Source of the DNA: Balneolales bacterium | GTDB taxonomy: Bacteria; Bacteroidota; Rhodothermia; Balneolales; HLUCCA01 | NCBI GenBank assembly: GCA_022565415.1 | Contig: JAIUMT010000033.1 | Span: forward strand, 1 to 16,723 | Reading direction: 5' to 3' | DNA: 16,723 bases | Shown here: positions 15,648 to 16,723 of the stretch, in pieces | Numbering within the stretch: the stretch's first letter is position 1 | How the letters are laid out: each line of letters begins with the position of its first letter | Notes under the pieces: generated by a model | What the model was told of the DNA's origin: nothing | Databases searched by the model: none | Seen by the model: the letters and a program-made list of their open reading frames with translations, nothing else | Position numbers and translations under genes: made by a program

Positions 15648-16019
15648 TTAGTCGAGTCCATTGGTTTCCGGATTTACATTAATGCGAAATTCTTCTACAG
15701 GAATTCCTCCTATCAGGTGTTCCTGAATTATTCTTTCCAGAACGGCCGGTGTGCAGCTGTGATACCAAATTCCCTCGGGATATACCACCGCAATCGGACC
15801 GTTCGCACAGATTCTCAGGCAGTTGGCCTTTGTTCTGAAAATGCCGTCGTGTCCGCCTAGTTTTAGCTGATTGAGGCGGTCTTTGAGGTAATTCCAGGAT
15901 TCCATCGAGAATTCCCGCTTGCAACATTTCGGATTTGTCGGATCTGCGCATAAAAATATATGACGTTTGATTTTCGATATTCCGAGTTCGGCTACGCGTT
16001 GTTCAAGTTTTCGAGGCAT
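15648..16019 (-). CDS. Thioredoxin-like [2Fe-2S] ferredoxin family protein
   Basis: The 123-residue protein starts at MPRKLEQRVAELG. It has the thioredoxin-like ferredoxin pattern: HIFLC (C24), a CC pair (C32/C33), then C67 and C71 in RTKANCLRICANGP, followed by AVVYPEGIWY and PVEEF. Four of these Cys would hold one [2Fe-2S] cluster. Proteins of this type carry electrons or act as small redox partners; the partner is not identifiable here. A longer frame reaches 16115, but that extension would run through the terminator stem at 16056-16093 and looks noncoding, so I chose the internal ATG. It lies upstream of the Nudix gene. Confidence 0.87.
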   Translation of the reverse strand: MPRKLEQRVAELGISKIKRHIFLCADPTNPKCCKREFSMESWNYLKDRLNQLKLGGHDGIFRTKANCLRICANGPIAVVYPEGIWYHSCTPAVLERIIQEHLIGGIPVEEFRINVNPETNGLD

Positions 16020-16055
16020 CGATTTGGTTAAATGTAACGTTCGTTTAAATAAAGA

Positions 16056-16093
16056 ACCCCGGTAAACACGAATCAGTTTCGGTCTACCGGGGT
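16056..16093 (-). terminator. Intrinsic terminator of the S46 peptidase gene
   Basis: On the minus strand ACCCCGGTA (16093-16085) pairs perfectly with TACCGGGGT (16064-16056): a GC-rich 9-bp stem, with a further 4-bp inner stem (CGAA/TTCG) in the loop. A T-rich run TCTTTATTT follows on the minus strand. It lies between the peptidase stop (16189) and the ferredoxin start (16019), so the ferredoxin gene probably has its own promoter. The remaining bases 16094-16188 show nothing further. Confidence 0.82.
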
Positions 16094-16188
16094 CTGTAAA
16101 ATAAGGCGAAATCAATAGAATTGGCCCAAATAGGTGAAAAAGGCTAAACTCAGCAAGTTCTGCGAATCTTTAAACTGGCCTAAATCAA

Positions 16189-16723
16189 TTAAGGATGCGC
16201 TGCATTCATGATTTCACGGACCAGTCGGTCAGCTTTGTACACATGTCTCAACGACTCTAACATGCCGCGAGAATCTACCGAAACGGCTCGTGCACTGCGA
16301 TCGTCGAGTATGAAATCGCTCGACCCCATGCCTTCGATATTGCTATCGAACGCAAGTCCGACAACTTCCAAATTCACGTTAAGTACGGGTGATCCGGAAT
16401 TCCCACCGATAATATCGTTGGTCGATACGAAATTCACGGGCGTTGCTAAATCGAGCGTCACAGATGGTTTCTTCCAAACTTCCGGTAAATCCCATTCCGG
16501 TTCTCCAACGTGCGAGTAATGTCGGTCGTAGAGTCCGTAAAATGTGGTGTAAACCGGGGCTTTTGTGCCATTGTATTCGTAGCTGGAAACCACTCCATCA
16601 GAAATCCGCAGGGAAAATGTAGCGTCGGGCGGGGTGCTGGTTCCGTTTATGGTGAACCGGGCGCGACCCAACTGACTCAACAACTCAGCCTCTTCCTGTG
16701 CCAAAGCCTGGTAGTTTTCCTGA
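16189..16723 (-). CDS. S46-family dipeptidyl-peptidase (DPP7/DPP11 type), C-terminal part, cut by right edge
   Basis: The frame is open to the right edge, reading QENYQALAQEEAELLSQLGR into the protein; a TTG at 16702 is an internal Leu, not a start. The visible 177 residues match the S46 C-terminus: STPPDATFSLRISDG, YEYNGTKAPVYTTFYGLYDRHYS, FVSTNDIIGGNSGSPVLN with the catalytic Ser (first Ser of GNSGSP), and the end SVDSRGMLESLRHVYKADRLV. Such enzymes are periplasmic chymotrypsin-fold peptidases that release dipeptides from oligopeptides, feeding amino-acid use. The residue 18 positions after the catalytic Ser, which sets P1 specificity (Arg in DPP11, Gly in DPP7), is Ser here, arguing against the acidic DPP11 type. 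Signal peptide and other catalytic residues lie outside the window. Confidence 0.94.
   Translation of the reverse strand, partial: QENYQALAQEEAELLSQLGRARFTINGTSTPPDATFSLRISDGVVSSYEYNGTKAPVYTTFYGLYDRHYSHVGEPEWDLPEVWKKPSVTLDLATPVNFVSTNDIIGGNSGSPVLNVNLEVVGLAFDSNIEGMGSSDFILDDRSARAVSVDSRGMLESLRHVYKADRLVREIMNAAHP

Noticed and set aside
16020..16115. N-terminal extension of the ferredoxin frame to 16115
   Set aside because: The extension would contain the intrinsic terminator stem at 16056-16093 and reads as noncoding; the internal ATG at 16019 matches the family's usual start.
1..16723. Mobile element, phage or genomic island signature
   Set aside because: No transposase, integrase, tRNA, terminal repeats or target duplications were seen, and codon use looks uniform apart from the low-complexity lipoprotein.

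Overview
The window reads as an ordinary chromosomal segment of a Gram-negative bacterium of the Bacteroidota/Rhodothermota/Balneolota group. This is inferred from family content: a two-component sensor with a Reg_prop propeller and Y_Y_Y domain, a FadL/OmpP1-type outer-membrane protein, a DUF4097-like protein, an S46 dipeptidyl-peptidase, a stand-alone MnmD, AT-leaning intergenic DNA and mostly weak Shine-Dalgarno sequences. I see no rRNA, tRNA, transposase, integrase, phage gene or CRISPR array.

Layout. (1) 1-2827: a sensor histidine kinase, cut by the left edge, and a NarL/LuxR-type response regulator 2 nt downstream. (2) 3082-6131: an aromatic- and Arg/Ser/Gly-rich lipoprotein followed by a FadL-like porin. 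A promoter-like sequence with an adjacent perfect palindrome sits between the regulator and the lipoprotein. (3) 6219-6256: a strong hairpin terminator shared by the porin gene and a convergent tandem universal stress protein. (4) 7406-9083: a DUF432 protein and an MscS mechanosensitive channel, divergent from the stress gene. (5) 9080-11171, minus strand: a membrane-anchored protein with a perfect 18-residue TRAGN repeat, then mnmD, whose stop overlaps the mscS stop. (6) 11406-14811, plus strand: a compact run of a UPF0173 metal hydrolase, an M20 amidohydrolase with an in-frame stop, a WbuC-type cupin and the pseudouridine synthase RluF. (7) 14985-16723, minus strand: a CoA-type Nudix hydrolase, a thioredoxin-like [2Fe-2S] ferredoxin, and the 3' part of an S46 dipeptidyl-peptidase cut by the right edge.

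How they fit together. Many products act at the envelope: sensing (two-component pair), outer-membrane transport, osmotic release (MscS), periplasmic anchoring (TRAGN protein) and peptide digestion (S46). The rest are housekeeping RNA modification and small-molecule hydrolysis. Nothing amounts to a clearly new defence or mobile system. The best leads are the interrupted M20 gene with an altered active-site motif, the DUF432-MscS pair, the TRAGN solenoid, the unusual lipoprotein next to the porin, and a possible regulatory site just after the response regulator.
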